A stretch of 6,373 nucleotides of DNA from Gammaproteobacteria bacterium (GTDB lineage: Bacteria; Pseudomonadota; Gammaproteobacteria; GCA-001735895), in NCBI GenBank assembly GCA_029864065.1, contig JAOTUD010000178.1, positions 1 through 6,373 of the forward strand, written 5' to 3'. The notes beneath the pieces are model-generated. The model was not told the DNA's origin and searched no databases. It saw nothing but the letters and a program-made list of their open reading frames with translations. Position numbers and translations under genes: made by a program. Below, in pieces: positions 1-6,067 of this stretch (its first letter is position 1; each line of letters begins with the position of its first letter).

Positions 1-1
1 G

Positions 2-463
2 CTGGAAAAATGCTACGCGATGTCGCCCGAGTACCTGAAGGACGTGCAGGCAACCACCGGCGCGGTCAATTTCGGCAACCGCAGCCTCGAGCTGACGCGC
101 CGCTCGCGCGCGCTCAAGCTATGGATGAGCCTGCGCAGCTACGGCGCCGAAAAATTTCGCGCAGCGGTACAACGCGGCAACGAGCTCGCCGAATTCGCCG
201 AGGGCGAGATCCGCAGGCACCCCGAAACCTGGGACCTGGTGACGCCGGCGCAGATCGGCGTGGTGACCTTTGCCTTCAAGGACTGGCGCCCCGGCGAACA
301 CGCCGCGGCGACAAAGGCGGTAACCGATTCGGGCTTCGCCTGTGTTTCGTCAACCATGTTGCGCGAACGCAGCGTATTGCGTCTTTGCACCATCAATCCG
401 CTGACCACCGAGGACGATATCGTCGAAACCATTCGGCGCCTCGCAATGGCCCGGCCAACGTAA
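2..463 (+). CDS. PLP-dependent group II decarboxylase, C-terminal part (aromatic amino acid / tyrosine decarboxylase type)
   Basis: This is the C-terminal 153 residues of a decarboxylase that starts before the window. The family removes the alpha-carboxyl group of an amino acid to give an amine, using pyridoxal phosphate in the cytoplasm. The fragment shows the C-terminal small-domain signature: two arginines followed by SRALKLWMSLRSYGAEKF, which lines up with RRFRALKLWFVLRSYG of animal DOPA decarboxylase, then a strand (GVVTFAF) and the closing segment VLRLCTINPLTTEDDI before the final helix. The catalytic lysine and the other PLP contacts lie upstream, so substrate (tryptophan, tyrosine, DOPA, phenylalanine or an acidic amino acid) cannot be read. 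The frame is open to the window edge, so the ATG at position 20 is internal and not the start. The next gene begins 100 bases downstream on the same strand. Family assignment is secure; substrate is not. Confidence 0.9.
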   Translation: MEKCYAMSPEYLKDVQATTGAVNFGNRSLELTRRSRALKLWMSLRSYGAEKFRAAVQRGNELAEFAEGEIRRHPETWDLVTPAQIGVVTFAFKDWRPGEHAAATKAVTDSGFACVSSTMLRERSVLRLCTINPLTTEDDIVETIRRLAMARPT

Positions 464-563
464 AAACGCGGGCCAGGCGCATCTCTGGAGTTTGGACCCT
501 AATGTCGAGCAATCGAAATCGAACGCTTCGAATCTGACGCAAAACCGGTAACATTATTGTTTC

Positions 564-1658
564 ATGCGAATCCAGCCGATCAATGACGCAGCCTTCGGCG
601 CCAGCGTAAGCGACTTCGATTGCGCGGCGCCGGAATCTGCCGCGATAGACGAGCTGCGGACGTCCCTGCACCGGCACCAGGTGCTGGTGTTCCCCGATCA
701 GGAACATCTGACGCCGCAACAGGAGGTCGGGTTTTATCGATCGATCGATACCAAAAGTAACAGCGTGTGGCGCGACCAGGTCAATAACCCGTGGGAGGTT
801 TACAAGGTCGCGCAGGGAAACCGGGCCGGGACTTACCAGATCCCCGCAGAACCGGGAGTGCTGGTGCTCGGCAAGGGCGAGATCGACCACCATGGCCTCA
901 GGGTCACGCTCGGCGGCGAACGCGACGCCTACGGCAAGGACCAGGGCTCGCAGGTGCTCGGCGGCGGCGCGCTGCAGTGGCACATCGACGGAACCTTCTA
1001 CGGGCACTCCCCCTGTCGCTACACGCAAATGCGCTGCATCGAGGCGCCGGCTGGCAACGGTCACTGGCTCGCCTACGATGACGGCGGCGAAGACCGCCTA
1101 TGGTGTGAGGCCGGTTCCACCGCGTTCGCGAGCGGCCGGCTGGCGTTCGACCTGCTGCCCGCGGCCGCCAGGCAACAATGCCTGAACACCCGGGTCCATT
1201 ATTGCAGTAACCCGTTCCAGTCGACCTACGCGTTCGGCAACAGCAACAATGGCTTGCGCGTGGTCGACCCGGAGGCGGAGCAATCTTATCGGCAGGGAAA
1301 GGACATAGCGGGCGCGGTCATCGACGATCCGCTGGCGCAGGTTTACCCGCTGGTGTGGACTTGCCCGGTGACGGGGCGACAGGCCCTGATGCCCCATCCG
1401 CGCTGCCTGCATGCGCTCGAACAACGCGGCGAGGGCGGCAGTCATTTTCTCGGTGTCACCGAATCGAGATTCCTGGTAGAGGCGTGGATGCGTCCCGCGA
1501 TCGTCCCGGCGCTGGTCTACGTCCACGCCTGGCGGTCCGGCGATCTGGTGCTCTGGGATAACCGTTCGCTGTGGCATTCGGCGACCGGCAAATTGTCCCG
1601 GGACGATCGCAGGGTCATGCATCTGACCGCCTTCAACGGCGACGAACCGCCGCGCTGA
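564..1658 (+). CDS. Fe(II)/2-oxoglutarate-dependent dioxygenase, TauD/TfdA fold, xanthine-dioxygenase-like
   Basis: This 364-residue protein should oxidise a substrate with O2 and 2-oxoglutarate, releasing CO2 and succinate, in the cytoplasm. The metal triad is visible: His140 and Asp142 in WHIDGTFY, and His338 in WDNRSLWHSATG. Arg350 is the expected 2-oxoglutarate anchor, 12 residues after His338. The N-terminus (PINDAAFGASVSDFDC) is typical of the TauD family. The stretch around the HxD motif, YDDG (171-174), STAFASGRLAF (185-195), VWTCPVTGRQAL and RPAIVPALVYVHAWRSGDLVLWDNR (310-334) resembles fungal xanthine/2-oxoglutarate dioxygenase (XanA) as I remember it. However, the XanA substrate residues I recall (Lys122, Glu137, Asp138, Asn358) fall on Arg113, Gly128, Ser129 and Ala356, so the substrate is probably not xanthine. 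ATG 564 is the earliest start because TAA (549-551) precedes it in frame; no good Shine-Dalgarno sequence is seen. It may be co-transcribed with the decarboxylase. Fold and chemistry are secure; substrate is unknown. Confidence 0.88.
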   Translation: MRIQPINDAAFGASVSDFDCAAPESAAIDELRTSLHRHQVLVFPDQEHLTPQQEVGFYRSIDTKSNSVWRDQVNNPWEVYKVAQGNRAGTYQIPAEPGVLVLGKGEIDHHGLRVTLGGERDAYGKDQGSQVLGGGALQWHIDGTFYGHSPCRYTQMRCIEAPAGNGHWLAYDDGGEDRLWCEAGSTAFASGRLAFDLLPAAARQQCLNTRVHYCSNPFQSTYAFGNSNNGLRVVDPEAEQSYRQGKDIAGAVIDDPLAQVYPLVWTCPVTGRQALMPHPRCLHALEQRGEGGSHFLGVTESRFLVEAWMRPAIVPALVYVHAWRSGDLVLWDNRSLWHSATGKLSRDDRRVMHLTAFNGDEPPR

Positions 1659-1823
1659 ATCGCCGGCTGCAACTTGCCAAAAGTTTCGGGGAATTCGAAT
1701 TCGATCGTTCCATAAAGCCGCCCGACTTGTAAACTGCTGCATAAAATCCGGCGTATTGATTTATCATGGGTGGCACGTCGACCCACCGCGACAGGGCGCT
1801 GACATCGCGCCTGGAGATAATGG
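1659..1823. other. Intergenic gap with a weak hairpin
   Basis: This 165-base gap separates the dioxygenase from the DUF1499 gene and probably holds the latter's promoter. I could not pair a -35 and -10 box with proper spacing. Around 1769-1787 the arms GGTGG and CCACC flank a 9-base loop, giving a weak potential hairpin. No reading frame of interest lies in the gap. Confidence 0.3.
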
Positions 1824-2285
1824 GTGAATAAAGCCTTGACCGTTATTGCGCTAGCTGCTGGTTTAATCCTGGTCTACTTTGCCGTATTGGGCCATATGTC
1901 CCGTTCCGGTAAAGCGCCGGGGCTGCTCGAAGGCGAGCTCAGCCCGTGCCCGGACAAGCCCAACTGTGTCTGCAGCGAGCGGCGCGACGACAGCGCGCAT
2001 TTCATCGAGCCACTCCCGATCGCCGACGTGCCCGTCGCGGATGCCATGCAAAAGCTCGAAAAAATCATCGCCGCGCTCGGCGGCCGCATCGAAACGTCCC
2101 GGGAAAACTACATTGCCGCGACGTTTTCGTCGTCGCTGTTCGGCTTCGTCGACGATGTCGAGGTCAGGGCAGACGCCGATGCAAGGGTGTTGCAGGTTCG
2201 CTCCGCGTCGAGGGTCGGTCGCGGCGACCTCGGTGCGAATCGGAAACGCGTCGAAGAAATCCGCCGGCTTTTTCTCGATGAATGA
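1824..2285 (+). CDS. DUF1499 family membrane-anchored protein
   Basis: This 153-residue protein has an N-terminal hydrophobic segment (about residues 4-22) that should act as a membrane anchor or uncleaved signal, followed by a soluble DUF1499 domain. Family marks are CPDKPNCVCS (42-51), FGFVDDVEVR (106-115) and VRSASRVGRGDLGANRKR (125-142), the usual conserved blocks. Three cysteines (42, 48, 50) sit in the first block. The biochemical role of DUF1499 is not established. The start is a GTG at 1824 preceded by GGAGA (1813-1817) at good spacing. An out-of-frame ATG at 1820 just before it encodes only three residues before its stop. The next gene starts 79 bases downstream on the same strand, so the two may form a transcription unit. 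Family call is firm; function is unknown. Confidence 0.85.
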   Translation: MNKALTVIALAAGLILVYFAVLGHMSRSGKAPGLLEGELSPCPDKPNCVCSERRDDSAHFIEPLPIADVPVADAMQKLEKIIAALGGRIETSRENYIAATFSSSLFGFVDDVEVRADADARVLQVRSASRVGRGDLGANRKRVEEIRRLFLDE

Positions 2286-2364
2286 ATTCCGTATCAAGGA
2301 CATTAACCAGCCATATCGCCCCTTCATCGAGACCTGAGATCGCCGTTAGCCTTCGGAAAAAATT

Positions 2365-2802
2365 ATGGCCGAAAACAAACCTGGAACACACTCGCCGATC
2401 ATCCAGATCCTTTTGTGGTCGATCGCCGTCATTTTGATCGCTTTCGGGGTATATCTATCGCACATCCGTTTCATGGACAGCGAATGGCTGTCTCGCGCCG
2501 GCTGCCTGATCGTGATGCTGGGCATCTGGTCCAGCCTCGGCAGCATCATGCAGGAGCGGCTGCTCAGCAGTCGCATGCGCTGGCGTCGGCGTAACGCGCT
2601 GACGGCTGCCAGGGCGCGGCTGCAACAACAGGAGGCGGGGGAAGACGTCATCGAAAAAGAGCTCGCCGAAATCGATGATAATTTCGACAACCATTTGTCC
2701 GATCAGTCGCTGCATATGAAACTGTCGCTCGGTTTCGTCGAGGTCTCGCTACTGCTCACCGGCACCTTTCTGTGGGGATTCGGCGATCTCCTCGTTCGCT
2801 AA
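2365..2802 (+). CDS. Hypothetical three-helix inner-membrane protein
   Basis: I do not recognise this 145-residue protein. Three hydrophobic stretches look like membrane helices: about 11-33, 44-62 and 119-140. Between the second and third lies a charged segment: a strongly basic part (RMRWRRR, 70-76), then a glutamine- and glutamate-rich helix (about 80-105, with RLQQQEAGEDVIEKELAEID) that may form a short coiled coil. The basic patch right after helix 2 suggests that the charged loop is cytoplasmic. ATG 2365 is the earliest start because TAG (2347-2349) precedes it in frame; the upstream GGAAAAAA is a poor Shine-Dalgarno sequence. It follows the DUF1499 gene on the same strand and converges on the TIGR02647-type gene. 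Codon use and length favour a real gene; no function is offered. Confidence 0.7.
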   Translation: MAENKPGTHSPIIQILLWSIAVILIAFGVYLSHIRFMDSEWLSRAGCLIVMLGIWSSLGSIMQERLLSSRMRWRRRNALTAARARLQQQEAGEDVIEKELAEIDDNFDNHLSDQSLHMKLSLGFVEVSLLLTGTFLWGFGDLLVR

Positions 2803-2846
2803 GCCCGGGAAACGACCCCTTTTGCGAACCCGTGCGATAAATTGAC

Positions 2847-2869
2847 AGTTTTTGATCCGACCAAAAACT
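2847..2869. terminator. AT-rich inverted repeat between convergent genes, possible bidirectional terminator
   Basis: Arms AGTTTTTG (2847-2854) and CAAAAACT (2862-2869) are perfect reverse complements around a 7-base loop. After one mismatch the stem can extend outward by GA/TC and further weak pairs. It lies in the 77-base gap between two genes that point at each other, where a shared terminator is expected. The stem is AT-rich and there is no classic GC stem followed by a T tract, so a protein-binding site is also possible. Confidence 0.4.
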
Positions 2870-2879
2870 ATCGAGGTGC

Positions 2880-3125
2880 TTACTCGGCGCCGCCCGCGTT
2901 GAGCATGTCGTACAGCAGGTGCGCGTGCTCGGCCGCCGCGGTGCCCAGCGAGGTCAGGTATCCGCCGTCGACCTGGGTGATGAAGCCCGCGTCGAACAGG
3001 CGCCGCGCCGCCGCAATCATCGCGGGATTGGCGGTCTTGTGGAGCTTGATGCCGTCCAGGCAGTTGGGCGATCGGTAAAGCATCAGCACGTCGAGCTCGG
3101 CAAGGTTTTCCGGTGAATATGACAT
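2880..3125 (-). CDS. TIGR02647 family small protein
   Basis: This 81-residue protein matches the TIGR02647 pattern known from Pseudomonas and other gammaproteobacteria: an N-terminal LAELDVLMLY helix, GIKLHKTANP (25-34), then an AAARRLFDAGFIT helix-and-turn and QVDGGYLTSLG (51-61), followed by AAEHAHLLYDML. The arrangement of helix, LITQ-like strand and DGGYLTSLG hairpin suggests a small winged-helix-like fold, but the family role is not known. On the minus strand the start has GGAGAG about six bases upstream of ATG, an excellent ribosome-binding site. It is convergent with the membrane protein and divergent from the alpha/beta hydrolase. Confidence 0.85.
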   Translation of the reverse strand: MSYSPENLAELDVLMLYRSPNCLDGIKLHKTANPAMIAAARRLFDAGFITQVDGGYLTSLGTAAAEHAHLLYDMLNAGGAE

Positions 3126-3176
3126 GCGGGGCTCTCCAATCGATGCAATGCATTATGGTGACAGTTAACTAAACTC

Positions 3177-3207
3177 TTGGCTAATCAATTTTCAGGCAAT
3201 TAAATTG
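3177..3207 (+). promoter_or_regulatory. Candidate promoter and inverted repeat in the divergent gap
   Basis: The AT-rich gap between the TIGR02647-type gene and the hydrolase holds TTGGCT (3177-3182) and TAAATT (3201-3206) with an 18-base spacer, each matching four of six sigma-70 consensus bases. The arms CAATTT (3186-3191) and AAATTG (3202-3207) form a 6-bp inverted repeat overlapping the candidate -10, a plausible operator position. Both matches are weak. Confidence 0.2.
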
Positions 3208-3262
3208 AACCTCGACCTCCTGTCATACTACCTGCATTTTCAGCAAATCGAATCATAGTCAG

Positions 3263-3759
3263 ATGAAAGTATATTTCTCGCACGGCAAGGAAAGCGGCCC
3301 CTGGGGCACCAAGATAAAACGCCTCGCCAGGATCGCCGAGGACAGGGGATACGGGGTCGAAAGCATCGATTACACCGACACGATGGATCCCGACCTGCGC
3401 GTCGAGCGCCTGCTCGAAGTTCTGGCCAGGGAACAGGGACGCTTTGCACTGGTCGGGTCGAGTATGGGGGGTACGTTGTGCTCGCGGCGTCCGCGGAAGT
3501 CGACGCGCAGGCCATTTTTTTGATGGCCCCGGCATTGTTCATACCGGGCTACAAACGTCAGCGCTACCCGTCTCGTTGTGCGCACATCGAAATCGTGCAC
3601 AGCTGGTCCGACGACGTTATTGCGCCCGAGAATTCCATCAGGTACGCCAGGGGCGCCGACTGTACCCTGCACCTGATCAGCGGGGATCACCCGTTAAACG
3701 CATCGATCGAGGTCGTGGCGGAATTATTTGGATCGTTTCTGCAACGATTAGAAAGTTGA
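3263..3759 (+). pseudogene. Small alpha/beta-fold hydrolase split by a one-base frameshift
   Basis: Two reading frames together encode one complete small alpha/beta hydrolase of about 165 residues, probably a cytoplasmic esterase. The first frame (from ATG 3263) begins MKVYFSHGKESGPWGTKI, with the first strand and oxyanion-type HGxxSGP loop, and reaches the nucleophile elbow GSSMGG (Ser67). There it leaves frame and ends at 3523. The second frame supplies YVVLAAS, the acid segment HSWSDDVIAP (Asp117 or Asp118) and ISGDHP (His143), ending at 3759. The break is in the six-G run at 3466-3471: one extra G restores GSSMGGYVVLAAS exactly. The order and spacing of Ser, Asp and His fit small YqiA-like esterases. 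Causes could be a recent mutation, a homopolymer sequencing error, or -1 ribosomal slippage, since G-GGG-GGT is in the correct phase. The start lacks a clear Shine-Dalgarno sequence. Confidence 0.8.
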
Positions 3760-3778
3760 CGGTACGCCGGGATTACCG
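3760..3778. terminator. Short hairpin between convergent genes
   Basis: The arms CGGTA (3760-3764) and TACCG (3774-3778) flank a 9-base GC-rich loop in the 24-base gap between the hydrolase and the secreted-protein gene. The position suits a shared terminator, but the stem is short and no T tract follows. Confidence 0.2.
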
Positions 3779-3783
3779 GGGCA

Positions 3784-4497
3784 TTAACTTTGCTGATCGA
3801 TCAGCTCGACAAACCTGCGCGGCGTGCAGTTGTCATCGATATGCCGAACCGCCTGCCTGAAGTCCTCCAGCTTGAAGTTATAGCGCCATTGGCGCACGGA
3901 TTTATCCATCTGGAAAATCGGAAAGCGGATGACGATATCGATGCTCTCCGCGGCCTTTATCACGTCGGTTTCTTTAAGAACGTTGACGGTTAGCTGCTTC
4001 AGGTCGATCGCGGACCCCTCGCCCACGTTTTCCCAGGCCTCCTTCAGAACATCCTTGCCGCCGAGCGTGGGACCGAACAGGCTGTCCTCGTCGACGGGCT
4101 GCAGCGCCTGCACCCGGATGCCGACACGCTCGCCGGCGGCCGTCGTCAAATCCACGCCGGTAAACAGGCTGTAATTCCTGGAGGTCAGGATGGGCGTGTT
4201 GGCGTTGGTACCGGCGTCTTTTTTATCGGGCTTGTAAAGCAGCAGTTTGCACTGGTAGATCAATTCACCGAGCTTGCTCAGGCGGCGACGATCCGTGTTT
4301 CTGAGGCCTCGCAGCGAATCGTTGGTCTCGGTAACCAGCCCGTTCAGCGTCAGCGTCACCACGTCCTCCCGCGCCGGCTGGTAATCGTAGACCACCACCG
4401 CGTCGCCGATTTGGACGCTCTTGATTTCATCGGCGGCCCCCGGCAATGAAACAGTTAGAAGGAAAATACCGGGTATCAAACTGCTGATCGATTTCAT
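3784..4497 (-). CDS. Hypothetical secreted (periplasmic) protein
   Basis: I do not recognise this 237-residue protein. It starts with a clear signal peptide: MKS, a hydrophobic core at about residues 5-18, and a likely cleavage after Ala22 in LPGAA-DE, so the mature protein should be periplasmic. There is no lipobox cysteine. The mature part has only two cysteines, Cys83 and Cys224, which could form one disulfide. Residues 29-60 (alternating VVVYDY and VVTLTLNGLV) look like beta strands, as do 105-132, and the C-terminal part is more helical and charged. No catalytic motif is visible. The minus-strand start ATG (4497) has a modest AGG-containing ribosome-binding sequence upstream. It is convergent with the frameshifted hydrolase and divergent from the second dioxygenase. 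Confidence 0.75.
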   Translation of the reverse strand: MKSISSLIPGIFLLTVSLPGAADEIKSVQIGDAVVVYDYQPAREDVVTLTLNGLVTETNDSLRGLRNTDRRRLSKLGELIYQCKLLLYKPDKKDAGTNANTPILTSRNYSLFTGVDLTTAAGERVGIRVQALQPVDEDSLFGPTLGGKDVLKEAWENVGEGSAIDLKQLTVNVLKETDVIKAAESIDIVIRFPIFQMDKSVRQWRYNFKLEDFRQAVRHIDDNCTPRRFVELIDQQS

Positions 4498-4548
4498 CGC
4501 GCTATACCTGCCTTTACGATCTGGTCTTACTCGTCATGGCAAATTACC

Positions 4549-4602
4549 ACAGGCACCTGTATTTTTCATCCTCATCCGACTCGAAGAATCGGTCCTGCCG
4601 AT
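4549..4602. promoter_or_regulatory. Two small inverted repeats in the divergent promoter gap
   Basis: The 226-base gap between the secreted-protein gene and the second dioxygenase must hold both promoters. It contains the near-palindrome ACAGG-CA-CCTGT (4549-4560) and the inverted repeat ATCGG-TCCTG-CCGAT (4588-4602), both about 50-105 bases upstream of the secreted-protein start. They are possible operator sites. I found no -35/-10 pair with convincing spacing on either strand. Confidence 0.2.
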
Positions 4603-4723
4603 ACAAAACGGTTTATACAGGCGTCTCATGCCAGGATTCGGGCCGGATCGTCAAACCGGGTCTTGCGCCGTATTTGCTTACAAGCTGGTGTCACCGGCAG
4701 CGTTCATGTTCTAGAATCCGAAA

Positions 4724-5788
4724 ATGCGCTCGAACCGCTCCATCACCTACCCGGATTGTTTCCGTCTCGGCCCGATCGACGGCAGTCGCTTCGGCGCCCG
4801 GCTCGAATTCGAAACCACCGATATCGACGCCATTGTCGATATCTGCAACCGGCACGCCGAATCGATTCTGCAAGGATTCTATGCCGCGCAGGGCCTGATG
4901 GTCATCAAGGGCCTGCAGGAAATCCGCAAGCAGCCGCAGGCGCTGGTGGAACTGAGCCGCATCTTCGGACCGGAGGTCGAGAATTATCATGAGACGCTGA
5001 CCAGCCCGCGCTTTTTCCACGACACGGTGCCCGAGCTGCTGATCCTGAGCAACCGGCCGCCCTGTAATCATCCACCGCCGCCGAAGCCCACGCGCTCCGC
5101 CAGCAACCCGGGCGCGCTGGCGATACGGTTCCCGCAACAGGTCAACTGGCACACCGACCAGAGCTACCGCCGCCCGCCGCCCGATATCACGCTGCTGTTC
5201 GCGCTCGAACTTCCGCCCCGCGACCAGGGGCAAACCCTGTTTGCCGACGGCAGCGCCGCCTTCGCAGCGCTCGATGCGGGGAAGCAACAACAACTGAAAA
5301 CCCTGCACGGAATCCACGCCCCAAGCTGGGTCGGCCGCTCGCGCGCGGCGGTCGAGAACAATGAACCGGTGCTCGACCTGTTGCCGCATCAGTTACCCCA
5401 GCGTCATCCACTGGTGCGCTGCCATCCGGTCACCGGGGCGCTGTCGCTGTTCATCTGCGAAGAGAAGCAGATGGATTATGTCGATGGCCCGGTGGTCGGG
5501 CTGACGCCGGGGGTCGAAGGCGCCGGCGCCGGGCTGATCCGCGAATTGCTGAGCCACGCCACGCAACAAAAATTCGTCTACGCGCACGAGTGGGAGGTGG
5601 GCGACGTGCTGGTTGGCGACAACCGTAACCTGCTGCACTGCGCCACCTGGTACGACGCCGAGCAATACACGCGCCTGATGTGGCGCACCACGGTCATGGG
5701 CAACCCGGGGGCAGAGTACGCCGGGGAACCGAAATCCTGGCTGCCGCGCGACGGCAGCGACGTCATGGCGGGCATGGAGCACGCCTGA
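4724..5788 (+). CDS. Fe(II)/2-oxoglutarate-dependent dioxygenase, TauD/TfdA family
   Basis: This 354-residue protein is a second dioxygenase coupling substrate oxidation to 2-oxoglutarate decarboxylation. The metal ligands are His143 and Asp145 in NWHTDQSY and His305 in GDNRNLLHCATW. Arg317 in YTRLMWRTTVMG is the expected 2-oxoglutarate anchor, and Arg321, four residues later, matches TauD Arg270, which grips the taurine sulfonate. QTLFADGSAAFAALD (170-184) is the usual TauD block after the HxD strand. The substrate may therefore carry an anionic group, but TauD Asn95 corresponds to Gln139 here, and a proline-rich insert (about 111-123, NRPPCNHPPPPKP) precedes the active site, so taurine should not be assumed. 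ATG 4724 is the earliest start because TAG (4712-4714) lies in frame just upstream; no Shine-Dalgarno sequence is evident. It stands alone, with repeats downstream. Confidence 0.9.
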   Translation: MRSNRSITYPDCFRLGPIDGSRFGARLEFETTDIDAIVDICNRHAESILQGFYAAQGLMVIKGLQEIRKQPQALVELSRIFGPEVENYHETLTSPRFFHDTVPELLILSNRPPCNHPPPPKPTRSASNPGALAIRFPQQVNWHTDQSYRRPPPDITLLFALELPPRDQGQTLFADGSAAFAALDAGKQQQLKTLHGIHAPSWVGRSRAAVENNEPVLDLLPHQLPQRHPLVRCHPVTGALSLFICEEKQMDYVDGPVVGLTPGVEGAGAGLIRELLSHATQQKFVYAHEWEVGDVLVGDNRNLLHCATWYDAEQYTRLMWRTTVMGNPGAEYAGEPKSWLPRDGSDVMAGMEHA

Positions 5789-5866
5789 ATTCAAACATCC
5801 GACACCTGGATGCCGGGATCTTTATATCGGCGCAACAGGAAGGCTCATAGTTGCTACCTCGATGTC

Positions 5867-5930
5867 ATTCCCGCGAAAGCGGGAATCTCGTATCGCGCAG
5901 TTACCACAAGATCCCCGCTTTCGCGGGGAT
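5867..5930. repeat. REP-like inverted pair of hairpins (BIME-like)
   Basis: The first hairpin is ATTCCCGC-GAAA-GCGGGAAT (5867-5886) and the second is ATCCCCGC-TTTC-GCGGGGAT (5911-5930). Each has a perfect 8-bp stem and a 4-base loop, and the second is the first in opposite orientation with one changed base pair per stem. They are separated by 24 bases. This is the layout of bacterial interspersed palindromic units found downstream of genes. Being just after the dioxygenase stop, they could terminate transcription or protect the mRNA 3' end. Confidence 0.8.
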
Positions 5931-5948
5931 GGCACTTATTTCGGTACT

Positions 5949-5993
5949 AACCGATCACATGGGTAACATATTAAACCGGGCACATGGGTAACA
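5949..5993. repeat. Two 20-bp direct repeats, likely IS481-type end sequence
   Basis: Copies at 5949-5968 and 5974-5993 share AACCG..CACATGGGTAACA with two mismatches, repeating at a period of 25 bases. Read on the minus strand each begins TGTTACCCATGTG, which resembles the doubled TGTTACCCATGT sequences I recall at the ends of IS481-family elements. They lie directly upstream of the transposase fragment. Confidence 0.55.
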
Positions 5994-6022
5994 GGTAATA
6001 ATGCATCGGCGCCGAGGAGGAT

Positions 6023-6067
6023 ATGCCGATGCCCTGGAAAGAGACCTGTGCCATGATAAGGAGATAG
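6023..6067 (+). pseudogene. N-terminal fragment of IS481-family transposase
   Basis: From ATG 6023 or, more likely, ATG 6029 the frame reads MPWKETCAM and stops after three more codons at TAG (6065-6067). MPWKETC followed by a methionine is the common beginning of IS481-family transposases. After ATG 6053 a -1 frame shift gives DKEIEPGSGLTIDACYR before a stop at about 6109, so the coding sequence is both frameshifted and truncated. A strong ribosome-binding site (GAGGAGG, 6014-6020) is still present. Confidence 0.55.

Noticed and set aside
540..563. Promoter directly before the first dioxygenase (CTGACG with TAACAT)
   Set aside because: The spacing is about 11 bases and the -35 match is poor, so it was not listed as a feature.
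393..1064. 223-codon open frame on the minus strand
   Set aside because: It lies antisense to the decarboxylase end and the first dioxygenase, whose motifs are unmistakable; the translation is arginine-rich with no domain.
1879..2337. 152-codon + strand frame overlapping the DUF1499 gene
   Set aside because: The product is rich in Arg, Ser and Pro without motifs, while the overlapping frame carries clear DUF1499 blocks.
4691..5389. 232-codon open frame on the minus strand
   Set aside because: It is antisense to the second dioxygenase, which has complete active-site motifs; it is a shadow of GC-rich codon use.
4724..5788. Naming the second dioxygenase tauD
   Set aside because: The anion-binding arginine is kept, but Asn95 is replaced by Gln139, a proline-rich insert is present, and no taurine transporter genes are nearby.
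5789..5830. Terminator CATCC/GGATG hairpin after the second dioxygenase
   Set aside because: The stem is only 5 bp and lacks a T tract; the REP-like hairpins downstream are a better candidate.
5949..5993. Possible CRISPR repeat unit
   Set aside because: There are only two copies with a 5-base spacing and they match insertion-sequence ends better; no array or cas gene is present.
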